A DNA stretch of 64,000 bases from Comamonas testosteroni TK102 (GCF_000739375.1 NZ_CP006704.1:5332001-5396000); one strand, 5' to 3'. Shown: positions 37,571 to 47,018, counted from the stretch's first letter. Notes: a model not told the origin generated them from the letters alone. Numbers and translations: made by a program.

Positions 37571-37729
37571 AATTGCATGAAATCGAATTCATGCGCAATT
37601 TTCATGCATCGGCAGGTTTGCTGCCAAGGCATTTTTGCATGAAGCTTGCCAGTTGCCTGTCCTACAGTGAATCCATCGTCGACACCTGTTCTTCATGTGT
37701 TGTGCCCCTTCCCGATGGAGACCTCTGCC

Positions 37730-38851
37730 ATGAACGCCCCACTGACCCAAAGCAACGCCAGCCCATTCCAGACCTGGGACAACCCCATGGGAACGGACGG
37801 CTTCGAGTTCGTCGAATATGCCGCCCCCGATCCCGTGGCCATGGGTCAGCTGTTCGAGCGCATGGGCTTTCAGGCCATTGCCAAGCACCGCCGCAAGAAC
37901 GTGACCCTGTATCGCCAGGGCGAGATCAACTTCATCATCAATGCCGAGCCCGACAGCTTTGCCCAGCGCTTCGCACGCCTGCACGGCCCCAGCGTCTGTG
38001 CCATCGCCGTGCGCGTCAATGATGCCAAGTACGCCTATGAGCGCGCCACCTCGCTGGGTGCCTGGGGCTACGCCCAGCAGGCCGCCCCCGGAGAACTGAG
38101 CATTCCCGCCATCAAGGGCATTGGCGACTCCCTGATCTATTTCATCGACAAATGGCGCGGCAAGAATGGCGCCAAGGACGGGGACCTGGGCAATATCAGC
38201 TTCTTCGACGTGGATTTCGAGCCCCTGCCCGGTGCCGATCTGCACCCCGAGGGCCTGGGCCTGACCTATATCGACCACCTGACCAACAACGTCTACCGCG
38301 GCCGCATGGCCGAGCTGGCCGAGTTCTACGAGCGCATCTTCAACTTCCGCGAGATCCGCTACTTCGACATCGAAGGCCAGGCCACAGGCGTCAAGAGCAA
38401 GGCCATGACCAGCCCCTGCGGCAAGATCCGCATTCCCATCAACGAGGAAGGCAACGACAAGGCCGGCCAGATCCAGGAATACCTGGACATGTACCACGGC
38501 GAAGGCATACAGCACATCGCGCTGGGCTCGACCAATCTCTACGACACCGTGGACGGTCTACAGATGAATGGCATCAAGCTGCTGAACACCAGCGAGACCT
38601 ATTACGAGCTGCTGCCCAAGCGCATCCCGGACCTGCAGGAACCCATTGCCGAGCTGCTGGCGCGCAATATCCTGGTGGACGGCCAGCCCGGCGAACTGCT
38701 GCTGCAGATCTTCAGCGAAAACCAACTGGGCCCCATCTTCTTCGAATTCATCCAGCGAAAGGGCAATAGCGGCTTTGGCGAAGGCAATTTCAAGGCCCTG
38801 TTCGAGACCATGGAGCTCGATCAGATGCGCCGCGGCGTGCTCAAGACCTGA
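37730..38851 (+). CDS. hpd: 4-hydroxyphenylpyruvate dioxygenase
   Basis: The start at ATG 37730, with GGAG upstream, gives 373 residues. There are two VOC modules; the iron ligands sit in the second half: His in TYIDHLTNNVYRG, His in EGIQHIALGSTNLYD and Glu in GPIFFEFIQRKGN. The C-terminal GFGEGNFKALFE helix gate is intact. It converts 4-hydroxyphenylpyruvate, CO2-releasing, to homogentisate in tyrosine catabolism. An upstream frame to 37646 is out of keeping with the family. phhA lies 1.4 kb downstream on the same strand. Confidence 0.96.
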   Translation: MNAPLTQSNASPFQTWDNPMGTDGFEFVEYAAPDPVAMGQLFERMGFQAIAKHRRKNVTLYRQGEINFIINAEPDSFAQRFARLHGPSVCAIAVRVNDAKYAYERATSLGAWGYAQQAAPGELSIPAIKGIGDSLIYFIDKWRGKNGAKDGDLGNISFFDVDFEPLPGADLHPEGLGLTYIDHLTNNVYRGRMAELAEFYERIFNFREIRYFDIEGQATGVKSKAMTSPCGKIRIPINEEGNDKAGQIQEYLDMYHGEGIQHIALGSTNLYDTVDGLQMNGIKLLNTSETYYELLPKRIPDLQEPIAELLARNILVDGQPGELLLQIFSENQLGPIFFEFIQRKGNSGFGEGNFKALFETMELDQMRRGVLKT

Positions 38852-39149
38852 GCCACGGCGGAGTCGACCATGCGCCCTCCCGGCCTGCATCTGCTCCGTC
38901 CGGCTGCTGGCGGCATGGCCGGCGCGGACACCGGCGCTACGCCTTCCATCAAAAAGATACCAATGGTTACCACTCCGTCAAACGGACCATGTGGCGACCG
39001 ATTTCCGTCCCTATACTTTCCGTCATGCTGCACTGCCGCATTCACGTCTGACGTGGGCCGTCGCAGCCAGCTTCAACGCCCGGAAGGATCAAGTGCCGCG
39101 ACCACATCAGCCCCCCGCTACAGCCCCAGAGGACTGCAGAACACCGGGG

Positions 39150-40184
39150 ATGGATGCGCCTGCCGGTACCTCGCACCTTTCCCGCCGTCAGGCCTTGTCG
39201 CTGGCGGTGGCATCAGCGACCACTCTGATCGCCAACAGCGCACATGCGGCCAGGGATGCGAGCGCCCTGCCGTCGAATTCCAGCCGCAGCCGCAACGAAC
39301 TCTCCCTGGTCGTACCCTATACAGCGGGCGGCCCGCTGGACCGTGCGGCGCGCAAGCTGACGCAGGAAACCACGGCCCTGGGCAACATCAATGTGCTCAA
39401 TGTACCGGGCGAGGGGGGCGCCACGGGCGCGGCCATGGTGGCCAGAGCGGGAGCGCGCGAACCCATGCTGCTGATGGGCGCTGTGGCCACACATGCCATC
39501 CTGCCCTGGCTCAACCCCCAGCTGCCCTACGATCCGCTGCGCGACTTTCAGCCGCTGACACTGGTGGCACGCATGCCCCACGTGCTGGTCATGCGCAGCG
39601 AGCTGGCCATGCAGTGGCGCATCTATACGCCCGAAGATCTGCTGCGCTTCATGTCCAAGCACCGGCAAGCACTGCGCTATGCGTCGGCGGGCAATGGCAG
39701 CATCGGCCATATCGCGGGCCAGTGGTTCCAGTCGCTGACCCAGGTGCCGCTGCAGCATCTGCCGTTCGGCGGGGCCAGACCGGCTCTGTCGGCTCTGCTC
39801 GAAGGCACGGCCGATCTGATGTTCGACAATATTGCCTCGGCCCTGCCGCATCTGCGGGCCGGCAGACTCAAGGCCATTGGCGTGACCTGGCGCTCGCCAC
39901 TGCCGGCTCTGCCGGAGGTCCCCAGCCTGGACGACAGCATCAAGGGCATGAATCTGACCACCTGGTTCGGCCTCTTTGCCACCGCAGGAATTACGGACAG
40001 CCAGGCCAGACGCTGGTCGGACGCTTTTGCGCAGACGCTGCAAAGAACCGAGGTACAGCAGTACTTCGATGCCATGGGCGTGGTGCGCGACGACCTGCGC
40101 CGGCAGGACTTTGCCCGCTTGGTGCAGGCCGAGCACGCCCGCTACGGACAGCTCGTCAAACGCGCCCAGATACAGATGCACTGA
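39150..40184 (+). CDS. Bug-family (tripartite tricarboxylate transporter type) periplasmic binding protein
   Basis: Starting at ATG 39150 the protein has 344 residues and a probable Tat-type signal peptide: SRRQALSLAVASATTLIANS then AHA. The mature part begins with the Bug hallmark LSLVVPYTAGGPLDRAARKL. INVLNVPGEGGATGAAMVAR, LRYASAGNGSIGHIAGQWF and VPLQHLPFGGARPALSALLE follow, all standard. No TctA/TctB membrane partners are nearby, typical of orphan Bug proteins in this order. Being between hpd and phhA suggests an aromatic or keto-acid ligand, but that is inference. The start is the first good one after the hpd 3' region. Confidence 0.8.
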   Translation: MDAPAGTSHLSRRQALSLAVASATTLIANSAHAARDASALPSNSSRSRNELSLVVPYTAGGPLDRAARKLTQETTALGNINVLNVPGEGGATGAAMVARAGAREPMLLMGAVATHAILPWLNPQLPYDPLRDFQPLTLVARMPHVLVMRSELAMQWRIYTPEDLLRFMSKHRQALRYASAGNGSIGHIAGQWFQSLTQVPLQHLPFGGARPALSALLEGTADLMFDNIASALPHLRAGRLKAIGVTWRSPLPALPEVPSLDDSIKGMNLTTWFGLFATAGITDSQARRWSDAFAQTLQRTEVQQYFDAMGVVRDDLRRQDFARLVQAEHARYGQLVKRAQIQMH

Positions 40185-40278
40185 GCCAGCTTCCGGCTCA
40201 CCACTCCTTTTTCCTGCTGCGCCCGGGCCACGAGCTGCGGCCGCAGCCTTCGCGACCCCTCATCTCAGGGAGTGCCTC

Positions 40279-41163
40279 ATGAACAACATCCAGAGCAGCA
40301 CCGCCAAGACCGGCAGCACCGGTGCAACGCCCGTCGTCTATGGCCAGTCCGATCGACCGCCACGCGGCGACTACACACGGGCCCATGCCGACTACACCTG
40401 CACGCAGGACTATGCCGCCTATACCGAGGCCGAGCATGACACCTACCACCGGCTCTACGAGCGTCAATCCGCGCTGCTGCCGGGCCGCGCCAGCCAGCAT
40501 TTCATCGATGCCCTGCCCTCGCTGGGCGCCAAGGAGCGCATTCCGCGCTTCGAGGAGGTCAACGAGCGACTGTTCAAGGCCACGGGATGGGAGATCGTGG
40601 GCGTTCCAGGCCTGATTCCCGAGGTACCGTTCTTTTCGCTGCTGGCACAGCGCAAATTCCCGGTCACCGACTGGATACGCAAGCCCGAGGAGTTCGAATA
40701 CATCGTCGAACCCGACATCTTTCACGACCTCTTCGGCCATGTGCCGCTGCTGTTCAACCCCGTCATGGCCGATTTCATCCAGGCCTACGGTCAGGGCGGC
40801 CTCAAGGCCGCCGAGCTCGGCGTCTGCGAGATGCTGTCGCGTCTGTACTGGTACACGGTGGAGTTCGGTCTGATCCGCGAGAACGGCGGCGTGCGCGCCT
40901 ATGGCGCCGGCATTCTCAGCTCCGTGGGCGAGCTGGAGTACAGCGTCAACAGCCCGCAGCCGCATCGTCTGCCGCTGCAGCTCGAGCGCACCATGCGCAC
41001 GCTCTACAAGATCGACACCTATCAGCAGACCTATTTCGTGATCGACGACATGCCCCATCTGCTGAACCTGGCCGATACCGACTTTGCGCCGCTGTACGAG
41101 CAACTGCGCCAGCTGCCCACCATTGGCGCCAAGGAACTGCTGCCCGGCGAACAGCTGATTTAG
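40279..41163 (+). CDS. phhA: Phenylalanine 4-monooxygenase
   Basis: The start at ATG 40279, behind CAGGGAG, gives 294 residues. It is a pterin-dependent aromatic amino acid hydroxylase: iron ligands His-x4-His in EPDIFHDLFGHVPLL and Glu in YWYTVEFGLI, plus IPEVPFFSLLAQRKFPVTDW (pterin site) and YGAGILSSVGELEYSV. It converts phenylalanine to tyrosine and so feeds the hpd step encoded upstream. No pterin dehydratase gene (phhB) is in the window. Confidence 0.96.
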   Translation: MNNIQSSTAKTGSTGATPVVYGQSDRPPRGDYTRAHADYTCTQDYAAYTEAEHDTYHRLYERQSALLPGRASQHFIDALPSLGAKERIPRFEEVNERLFKATGWEIVGVPGLIPEVPFFSLLAQRKFPVTDWIRKPEEFEYIVEPDIFHDLFGHVPLLFNPVMADFIQAYGQGGLKAAELGVCEMLSRLYWYTVEFGLIRENGGVRAYGAGILSSVGELEYSVNSPQPHRLPLQLERTMRTLYKIDTYQQTYFVIDDMPHLLNLADTDFAPLYEQLRQLPTIGAKELLPGEQLI

Positions 41164-41208
41164 TCAGCGGATGTATACCGGCACGGGACCTGGCAAGCGC
41201 GAGTCCAT

Positions 41209-41238
41209 GCGCCGAATTTTCTGCCGAAAATTCGGCGC
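41209..41238 (+). terminator. Strong hairpin downstream of phhA
   Basis: GCGCCGAATTTTC, loop TGCC, GAAAATTCGGCGC: a perfect 13-base stem 45 bases after phhA. It lacks a good T run (CATCCCTTTTC follows), so termination is likely but not certain. Confidence 0.55.
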
Positions 41239-41404
41239 CATCCCTTTTCAGCAAAGCGCATGCAGCTCCATTTCTAATAGCAATCGATGCCGAATATCCG
41301 GGCTGCAAGCCCTGTTTGGCCCGGCTGCGCCCTGAAACCCTGCCTGCTGCATTGCACCTATAGTGAGCGCCAGAGGCAAACTGCCGCCCACTCACTTCTT
41401 CACA

Positions 41405-43852
41405 ATGCATTACCGCTGCAACCAACTGCTGCGCTGGCTTCTAGCGCTCCAACTTTGCATAGGTCTGGCCGTCGCGGCCGAGCTGCCTGCCAACGGCGAT
41501 ATCCAGACCACCTCCATCGCCCAGATTCAACAGGCATCGACCACGCTGGACAAGGTACGCCAGTCGCTGGACGATGCCGACACCTCCGAAACGCTGCAGG
41601 CCCTGTCCGAAAAAGCCCTGCAGTCCAAACGCGATGCCGACAACGCCGTCACGGCGCTGGAGCCGCTGCTCAAACAGATCGATGCCCGCATTGCCCAGCT
41701 GGGGCCGGTGGCCGAAGGCAGCGAGGAATCGCCGGAGCTGAGTCTGCAACGCAAGGATCTGGCCCAACAGCACAGCGAGCTGGACTCCGCGCTCAAGCGC
41801 GGCAAGCTGCTGTCCATGGAGGCCAAGCAGACCACGGACAGCATCGAGAAAATCCGCACCCAGCAGTTCAACGCGCAGATCGCCCGCAAGGTGGCGTCCC
41901 CGCTGTCGCCTTCGCTGTGGAAACAGTTTGCCGAGCATCTGCCGACCGATCTGCAACGCATTGCGGCCCTGACACGCCAGGGCCGTACCAGCTTTGACGC
42001 CGCCATTGCCGAACATGGCTGGTCGGCCACACTGACCGGCATTGCCCTGGCTCTGTTCGTGATGTTTCCGCTGCGCATCGGCCTGCGCTATGCGGGCCGC
42101 AAATTTGCGGCCTCCGACCACGCCCCCAACGGACGGCTGCGCCGCACGGGTCTGGCCGTCTGGATGCTGCTGGTGGGCACGGCACTGCCCGGCCTGGCCA
42201 GCCTGGTGTTCATCGAGAGCCTGCGCTCCATAGACGCGATTGCGCCGCGCCTGCAAACCGTGGCCGACGCCTGGATTCAATCCTCATTTGTCGCGGCCTT
42301 TTTCCTCTCCGTCAGCGCCAGCCTGCTGGTGCCCAAGCGCCCCACCTGGCGACTGCTCAATATCGACGACATCGCCGCCCCGGCGCTTACACGCTTTGCC
42401 TGGGGAGCCGCCGGCCTGACCTGGTTCTCCATGATGCTCAACGCGGTGGACATAGCCGCGCGCACCAGCGCCGTCAGCAGCGTGGCCCTGGATGGACTGA
42501 TTGCACTGATCTATGCCGTGCTCATCATGTCGGTGCTGATGGTCATCAACAAGCAACGCAAGCGCCAGCAGCAGGCCGAACGCGAAAAAGCCGCCCACCA
42601 TGGCGACGACTACCGCCCTGCGGCAACCAGCCGCTGGCTGATGCTGGCCTGGCTGGGCGGACATCTGACGGTGCTGGCCGCGCTGATCGCGGCGCTGATC
42701 GGCTATCTGAACTTTTCGGTCTTCGCGGCCACACAGATGGTCTGGATCACGGTGGTGGTTCTGGCCACCTCGCTGCTGATGAAGTTTGCCGACGACCTCT
42801 TTACCTGGCTGTGCTCAAGCGATAGCCGTATCGGCCAGGGCTTCGCTGCCGGCACGGGGCTCAAGCAATCGCGCCTGGAGCAGGTCGGCGTTCTGCTGTC
42901 GGCCTTCACGCGTGTCTGCCTGCTTCTGCTGGGGCTGATGGCGCTGATCGCGCCATTCGGCAACTCCAGCAGCCTGATCGTGCTGGCCGATTCGCTGACC
43001 AACGGCCTGCCCGTGGGCGACTCCTTCCTGCGCCCCATGACCATCCTGCGCGGCCTGCTGGTGCTGGTGGCGGGGCTGACGCTGTTTGGCGCCTTGCAGC
43101 ACTGGCTGGTGGAGACCTTTCTGCCCAAGACCGAGCTGGACATAGGCGCACGCAACTCCATCAGCACCGTGGCCCGCTACACGGGCATTCTGCTGTCCGG
43201 CCTGTGGACGCTGGCAGCCCTGGGCATTGGCTTTGAAAAAGTGGCCCTGCTGGCCAGCGCCCTGTCCGTCGGCATCGGCTTTGGTCTGCAGGCCATCACG
43301 CAGAACTTTGTCTCGGGCCTGATTCTGCTGGCCGAGCGCCCCGTGAAGCTGGGCGACCGCGTGCGCATCGGCGATCAGATCGGCGATATCCGCCGCATCA
43401 GCGTGCGTGCCACCGAGATCCAGACCGATGACAAATCCACCGTCATCGTGCCCAACTCGGAGTTCATCACCAAGTCCGTGCAGAACCTGACCATGGACGG
43501 TGCGCTGGGCCGCATCTCGATCGCGTTCTCGGTACCGCTGAACACCGATATCGTCAAGCTGCGCGAGGTGCTGCTGGGCCTGTATGCCGAGCATGAGGCC
43601 GTGCTGAGCACCCCCGCTCCGTCCATGTATGTGGACTCAATCAACGGCAGCGTGGTCAACATCACCAGCTTCGGCCATGTCTCCAGCTCGCGCAATGTCT
43701 ACAGCACGCGCAGCGACCTGCTGTTCGGCCTGCTGCAGCGCTGCGCCGAGCAGAAGATCGCCCTGGTCTCCGCCACCGACATCCACCTGATTCAGGACCC
43801 GCAGGCCCGTGCCCCGGCACCGGCTGCAGAGGCGCCTGCCTCGGCAGCCTGA
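41405..43852 (+). CDS. MscS-family mechanosensitive channel with DUF3772-type periplasmic domain
   Basis: From ATG 41405 the protein has 815 residues: a signal peptide (LLRWLLALQLCIGLAVAAEL), a coiled-coil-rich periplasmic domain (DUF3772 type, about 30-200), roughly ten membrane helices, and the C-terminal MscS core. The pore helix region reads VALLASALSVGIGFGLQAIT then QNFVSGLILLAERPVKLGDR, with the beta domain (STVIVPNSEFITKSVQNLTM) after it. It resembles large E. coli-type MscK/YbdG relatives and should release solutes on membrane tension. The Ala/Pro tail overlaps the convergent hydrolase gene by 61 bases. Confidence 0.88.
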   Translation: MHYRCNQLLRWLLALQLCIGLAVAAELPANGDIQTTSIAQIQQASTTLDKVRQSLDDADTSETLQALSEKALQSKRDADNAVTALEPLLKQIDARIAQLGPVAEGSEESPELSLQRKDLAQQHSELDSALKRGKLLSMEAKQTTDSIEKIRTQQFNAQIARKVASPLSPSLWKQFAEHLPTDLQRIAALTRQGRTSFDAAIAEHGWSATLTGIALALFVMFPLRIGLRYAGRKFAASDHAPNGRLRRTGLAVWMLLVGTALPGLASLVFIESLRSIDAIAPRLQTVADAWIQSSFVAAFFLSVSASLLVPKRPTWRLLNIDDIAAPALTRFAWGAAGLTWFSMMLNAVDIAARTSAVSSVALDGLIALIYAVLIMSVLMVINKQRKRQQQAEREKAAHHGDDYRPAATSRWLMLAWLGGHLTVLAALIAALIGYLNFSVFAATQMVWITVVVLATSLLMKFADDLFTWLCSSDSRIGQGFAAGTGLKQSRLEQVGVLLSAFTRVCLLLLGLMALIAPFGNSSSLIVLADSLTNGLPVGDSFLRPMTILRGLLVLVAGLTLFGALQHWLVETFLPKTELDIGARNSISTVARYTGILLSGLWTLAALGIGFEKVALLASALSVGIGFGLQAITQNFVSGLILLAERPVKLGDRVRIGDQIGDIRRISVRATEIQTDDKSTVIVPNSEFITKSVQNLTMDGALGRISIAFSVPLNTDIVKLREVLLGLYAEHEAVLSTPAPSMYVDSINGSVVNITSFGHVSSSRNVYSTRSDLLFGLLQRCAEQKIALVSATDIHLIQDPQARAPAPAAEAPASAA

Positions 43853-44787
43853 TACCGCGCCTGCGGTCGCCCCTGCAGTTGCGCCTGCAACTGCAGGCAG
43901 TGCTGCCAGACCCGCGGGTCAAACAGCAGCTGCATATGCGCTGCATCGTCGACCTGATGACACTGCGCATTCGGCAGGACCGCCAGATCGGGAGGAAAGA
44001 CGATGTTGTCGCTGCTGCTGCACCAGCAGCTGAATGACACATCCTGGGGCGGCTGCCCCAGCCGCTGCAACCAATCGCTGCCCTCGCGCATGTCCACGGC
44101 CGGCAGGCGCTGCGCAAACCGCGCCAGCCAGGCGCCGCCATGCGGCGTGGCCACCGTGACCACATGGGCTGCATAACGCGCACGCTGATCGGGATCGAGG
44201 CGCTTGAGCCAGGCACGCACCACCAGGCCGCCCATGCTGTGCGCGACCAGAAGCGGCGCGCGATGCGTGCGCTGGACGATCTCCTTCACGCACCTGTCGA
44301 GATCGTCCACCATGGCATCGACAGGACTGCCATGCGCGGGCTCCAGCGTCATGGCCATGCAGGGAATTCCGCGTGCCTTGAGCCCGCGCAGCCAGACGGC
44401 CCACACCCCACGGTTGCAGAAATAGCCGTGCACCAGCACCACGCCCACCCGCCCTTGCTCCTGCCTGCCCTCGCGATCCTCGGGCGCTCCATCGGGTTCG
44501 GCATGTTCGCCAAAGGGAATCTGCCAGCCAAACAAGCGCCAGGCCCAGCGCCACTCCGACAGCCAGGCCCGCAGCGCGACCATGGCAGGCGGCAGCGGCA
44601 CGCCCCGGCTGCGCAGCACCGCCCGCATCATCAGCATCTGCGTGCCCAGTTGCAGCCCGGCTCCGCCCGCAACCAGCATCGCGCCCAGCAAGGCCACGGC
44701 AGCTGAGCGCGGCCCCCAATAACTGCACCAGAGCAGCAGTGCCAGCCAGCTGCCCATCACCACACAGCGCCAGAACCAGGTATTCAC
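43792..44787 (-). CDS. Alpha/beta hydrolase (lipase/PGAP1-like)
   Basis: The 331-residue protein has two N-terminal hydrophobic helices (about 1-50), then a hydrolase domain: oxyanion region VLVHGYFCNRGVW, nucleophile elbow VAHSMGGLVVRAW and VVTVATPHGGAWL. His in DDAAHMQLL is a fitting catalytic base. The N-terminal helices anchor it to the inner membrane. The last 20 residues are Ala/Gly-rich and lie antisense to the MscS tail. Substrate unknown; triacylglycerol or ester hydrolysis is the family expectation. Confidence 0.82.
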   Translation of the reverse strand: MNTWFWRCVVMGSWLALLLWCSYWGPRSAAVALLGAMLVAGGAGLQLGTQMLMMRAVLRSRGVPLPPAMVALRAWLSEWRWAWRLFGWQIPFGEHAEPDGAPEDREGRQEQGRVGVVLVHGYFCNRGVWAVWLRGLKARGIPCMAMTLEPAHGSPVDAMVDDLDRCVKEIVQRTHRAPLLVAHSMGGLVVRAWLKRLDPDQRARYAAHVVTVATPHGGAWLARFAQRLPAVDMREGSDWLQRLGQPPQDVSFSCWCSSSDNIVFPPDLAVLPNAQCHQVDDAAHMQLLFDPRVWQHCLQLQAQLQGRPQARYQAAEAGASAAGAGARACGS

Positions 44788-44971
44788 AGCGGCACCTCCT
44801 CATGCGCAGCGTAGCAAGCATGCCGATCAACGCCTAGGACAAGCCCCCGTAGACCCTGGCAGACCGCATCCGCAGAATCAGCCGCAGCGCAGGTTTTGCA
44901 TGCTGGCCCCTTTGTTCAACCCGCCGCCCGCGTCCCAGGACGACGAGCGGCTTCTGCAAGGTAACTCTTCT

Positions 44972-46681
44972 ATGGACGCTGCCGCTCCCTGGTTCAAGAA
45001 CTATCCACCCAATGTGCCTCACGACGTGCAGCCCGAGCAGTACCGCTCGCTGGTGCACCTGCTCGAAGAAGCCTTCGCCCAGCATGCAGAGCGTCCGTTT
45101 TCGGTCTGCATGGACCGCTGGATGAGCTACGCCGAGCTGGACAGGTTCTCCGCACAGATGGGGGCCTGGCTGCAGAGCCTGGGCCTGGAGCCAGGGGCGC
45201 GCGTGGCCATCATGCTGCCCAACGTGCCGCAATTCGCCGTCAGCATGGCCGGCGTGCTGCGTGCGGGCTTTACCTGCGTCAACGTCAACCCGCTCTACAC
45301 CGCGCGCGAGCTCGAGCATCAGCTCAAGGACTCGGGCGCCACGGCCATCATCATTCTGGAGAATTTTGCCCGCACCCTGGCCCAGGTGCTGGAGCGCAGC
45401 CATATCCGCCATATCTGCCTGACCAGCATGGGCGATCTGCTCGGCGGTCTGTATGGCAGCTGGATCACTTTTGCCGTGCGCCATCTGGCCAAGATGGTGC
45501 CGGCCTTCGATCTGCCCCTTGGCGCGGCTCATGGCAGCACCGGCCCGCAGCGCCAGGTCACCCTGTTCAACAAGGCCCTGGCCGAGGGCGCCGGGCGCAA
45601 GCTCGTTGCCAGCACGGCCACGCTGGACTCGGTGGCCTTTTTGCAATACACCGGCGGCACCACGGGGCTGTCCAAGGGCGCGGTGCTGACCCATCGCAAC
45701 ATCGTTGCCGCCACGCTGCAGGCTCATACCTGGTTCACCCCTGCGCTGGAAGGCCGGGTCAAGGCCAACGAAACCCATATCGTCGCGGCCTTGCCGCTCT
45801 ATCACATCTTCGCGCTCACCGTGAGCCTGTTCGCCATGCGACTGGGAGGCAGCCTGAGCCTGATCCCCAATCCACGCGATATCCCGAAATTCGTCAAGGT
45901 GCTCAAGAAGCGCCCCTTCCATGTGCTGCCGGCCGTGAACACCTTGTTCAACGCGCTGCTCCACAACCCCGAGTTCCGCCAGCTCGATTTCTCCCAGCTG
46001 TTCATCTCCCAGGCCGGCGGCATGGCCGCCTCCGAAGGCACGGCACGTCAGTGGCAGCAGACCACGGGCTGCGCCATGATCGAAGGCTGGGGCATGAGCG
46101 AGACCTGCGCCATCGGCACGAACAATCCGGTGACCAACAAGGAGTTCACCGGCACCATCGGCCTGCCGCTGCCCAGCATCTCGGTCGCCATCAAGGACGA
46201 TGAAGGCCGCAACCTGCCCAACGGCCAGGCCGGCGAGCTGTGCATCAAGGGCCCCAACGTCATGCAGGGCTACTACAACCAGCCGGCAGAAACCGCCAAG
46301 GCCTTCACGGCCGACGGCTATATGCGCACCGGCGATATCGGCGTTCTGGACGACGAGGGCTACACCCGCATCATCGACCGCAAAAAGGACATGATGGTGG
46401 TCAGCGGCTTCAACGTCTATCCGAACGAGCTGGAAAACGTCATCTCCATGTGCCCCGGAGCGCTCGAATGCGCCGCCGTGGGCGTCAAGGACGATCAGCA
46501 GGGCGAATCCATCAAGGTCTATGTGGTGCGCAGCGACCCCTCGCTGACCGAAGACCGTGTCATGCGCTACTGCCAGGAGCAGCTGACGGGCTACAAGCGA
46601 CCACGCCATATCGAATTCCGCGACGAACTGCCCAAGACCAATGTGGGCAAGATCCTGCGGCGCGAACTGCGCTCGAACTGA
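44972..46681 (+). CDS. fadD: Long-chain-fatty-acid--CoA ligase
   Basis: With ATG 44972 (AAGG seven to eight bases upstream) the protein has 569 residues, close to E. coli FadD. AMP-forming motifs: FLQYTGGTTGLSKGAVLTHR (phosphate loop), GWGMSETC, YMRTGDIGVLDDEGYTRIID, RKKDMMVVSGFNVYPNELEN and the catalytic Lys in PKTNVGKILRREL. It activates fatty acids for beta-oxidation, often membrane-associated. An in-frame ATG at 44900 would add 24 less typical residues. It is divergent from the hydrolase gene and followed by two tRNA genes. Confidence 0.94.
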   Translation: MDAAAPWFKNYPPNVPHDVQPEQYRSLVHLLEEAFAQHAERPFSVCMDRWMSYAELDRFSAQMGAWLQSLGLEPGARVAIMLPNVPQFAVSMAGVLRAGFTCVNVNPLYTARELEHQLKDSGATAIIILENFARTLAQVLERSHIRHICLTSMGDLLGGLYGSWITFAVRHLAKMVPAFDLPLGAAHGSTGPQRQVTLFNKALAEGAGRKLVASTATLDSVAFLQYTGGTTGLSKGAVLTHRNIVAATLQAHTWFTPALEGRVKANETHIVAALPLYHIFALTVSLFAMRLGGSLSLIPNPRDIPKFVKVLKKRPFHVLPAVNTLFNALLHNPEFRQLDFSQLFISQAGGMAASEGTARQWQQTTGCAMIEGWGMSETCAIGTNNPVTNKEFTGTIGLPLPSISVAIKDDEGRNLPNGQAGELCIKGPNVMQGYYNQPAETAKAFTADGYMRTGDIGVLDDEGYTRIIDRKKDMMVVSGFNVYPNELENVISMCPGALECAAVGVKDDQQGESIKVYVVRSDPSLTEDRVMRYCQEQLTGYKRPRHIEFRDELPKTNVGKILRRELRSN

Positions 46682-46746
46682 CTTTTTCAGAAAATTTACG
46701 AGTTTTCCCGAAGGCCACCAAAGTTGCTGCTAGAATTGCGGTCTTC

Positions 46747-46821
46747 GGGTGATTAGCTCAGCGGTAGAGCACTGCCTTCACACGGCAGGGGTCACATGTT
46801 CGATCCATGTATCACCCACCA
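46747..46821 (+). tRNA. tRNA-Val (anticodon CAC), copy 1
   Basis: It folds as a full cloverleaf: acceptor GGGTGAT/ATCACCC, D arm with AGCTCAGCGGTAGAGC, anticodon stem CTGCC/GGCAG around TTCACAC (anticodon CAC), T arm with GTTCGATCC, and an encoded CCA end. The CAC anticodon reads GUG valine codons, the favoured valine codon in this GC-rich genome. Confidence 0.96.
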
Positions 46822-46827
46822 GTTATT

Positions 46828-46902
46828 GCGTGATTAGCTCAGCGGTAGAGCACTGCCTTCACACGGCAGGGGTCACATGTTCGATCCATGTATCACGCAC
46901 CA
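46828..46902 (+). tRNA. tRNA-Val (anticodon CAC), copy 2
   Basis: This is identical to the first copy except in the acceptor stem, where GCGTGAT pairs with ATCACGC in place of GGGTGAT/ATCACCC, a compensated base-pair change. The six-base spacer implies one transcript processed into two tRNAs. CCA is encoded. Confidence 0.96.
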
Positions 46903-46905
46903 GAC

Positions 46906-46940
46906 AAAGCCTCTTGAGACATCGTCCCAAGAGGCTTTTT
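46906..46940 (+). terminator. Terminator of the tRNA-Val operon
   Basis: AAAGCCTCTTG, an eleven-base loop, CAAGAGGCTTTTT: an imperfectly closed ten-base stem with a T run, directly after the second tRNA. Confidence 0.88.
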
Positions 46941-47018
46941 CTCTGGCCGCTCCCATTGCGCGACCCTTGCATAATGGATCTTCCGCAGCAGGCACCGCCT
47001 GACAACAAGAAGACCACT

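Noticed and set aside
44834..46609. Open frame of 591 codons antisense to fadD
   Set aside because: Composition (Ala/Gly/His/Gln rich) and position mirror fadD, which has all AMP-ligase motifs.
46747..46902. tRNA-Val genes as an integration site of a genomic island
   Set aside because: No integrase gene and no repeated tRNA 3' end in the window; flanking genes have normal composition.
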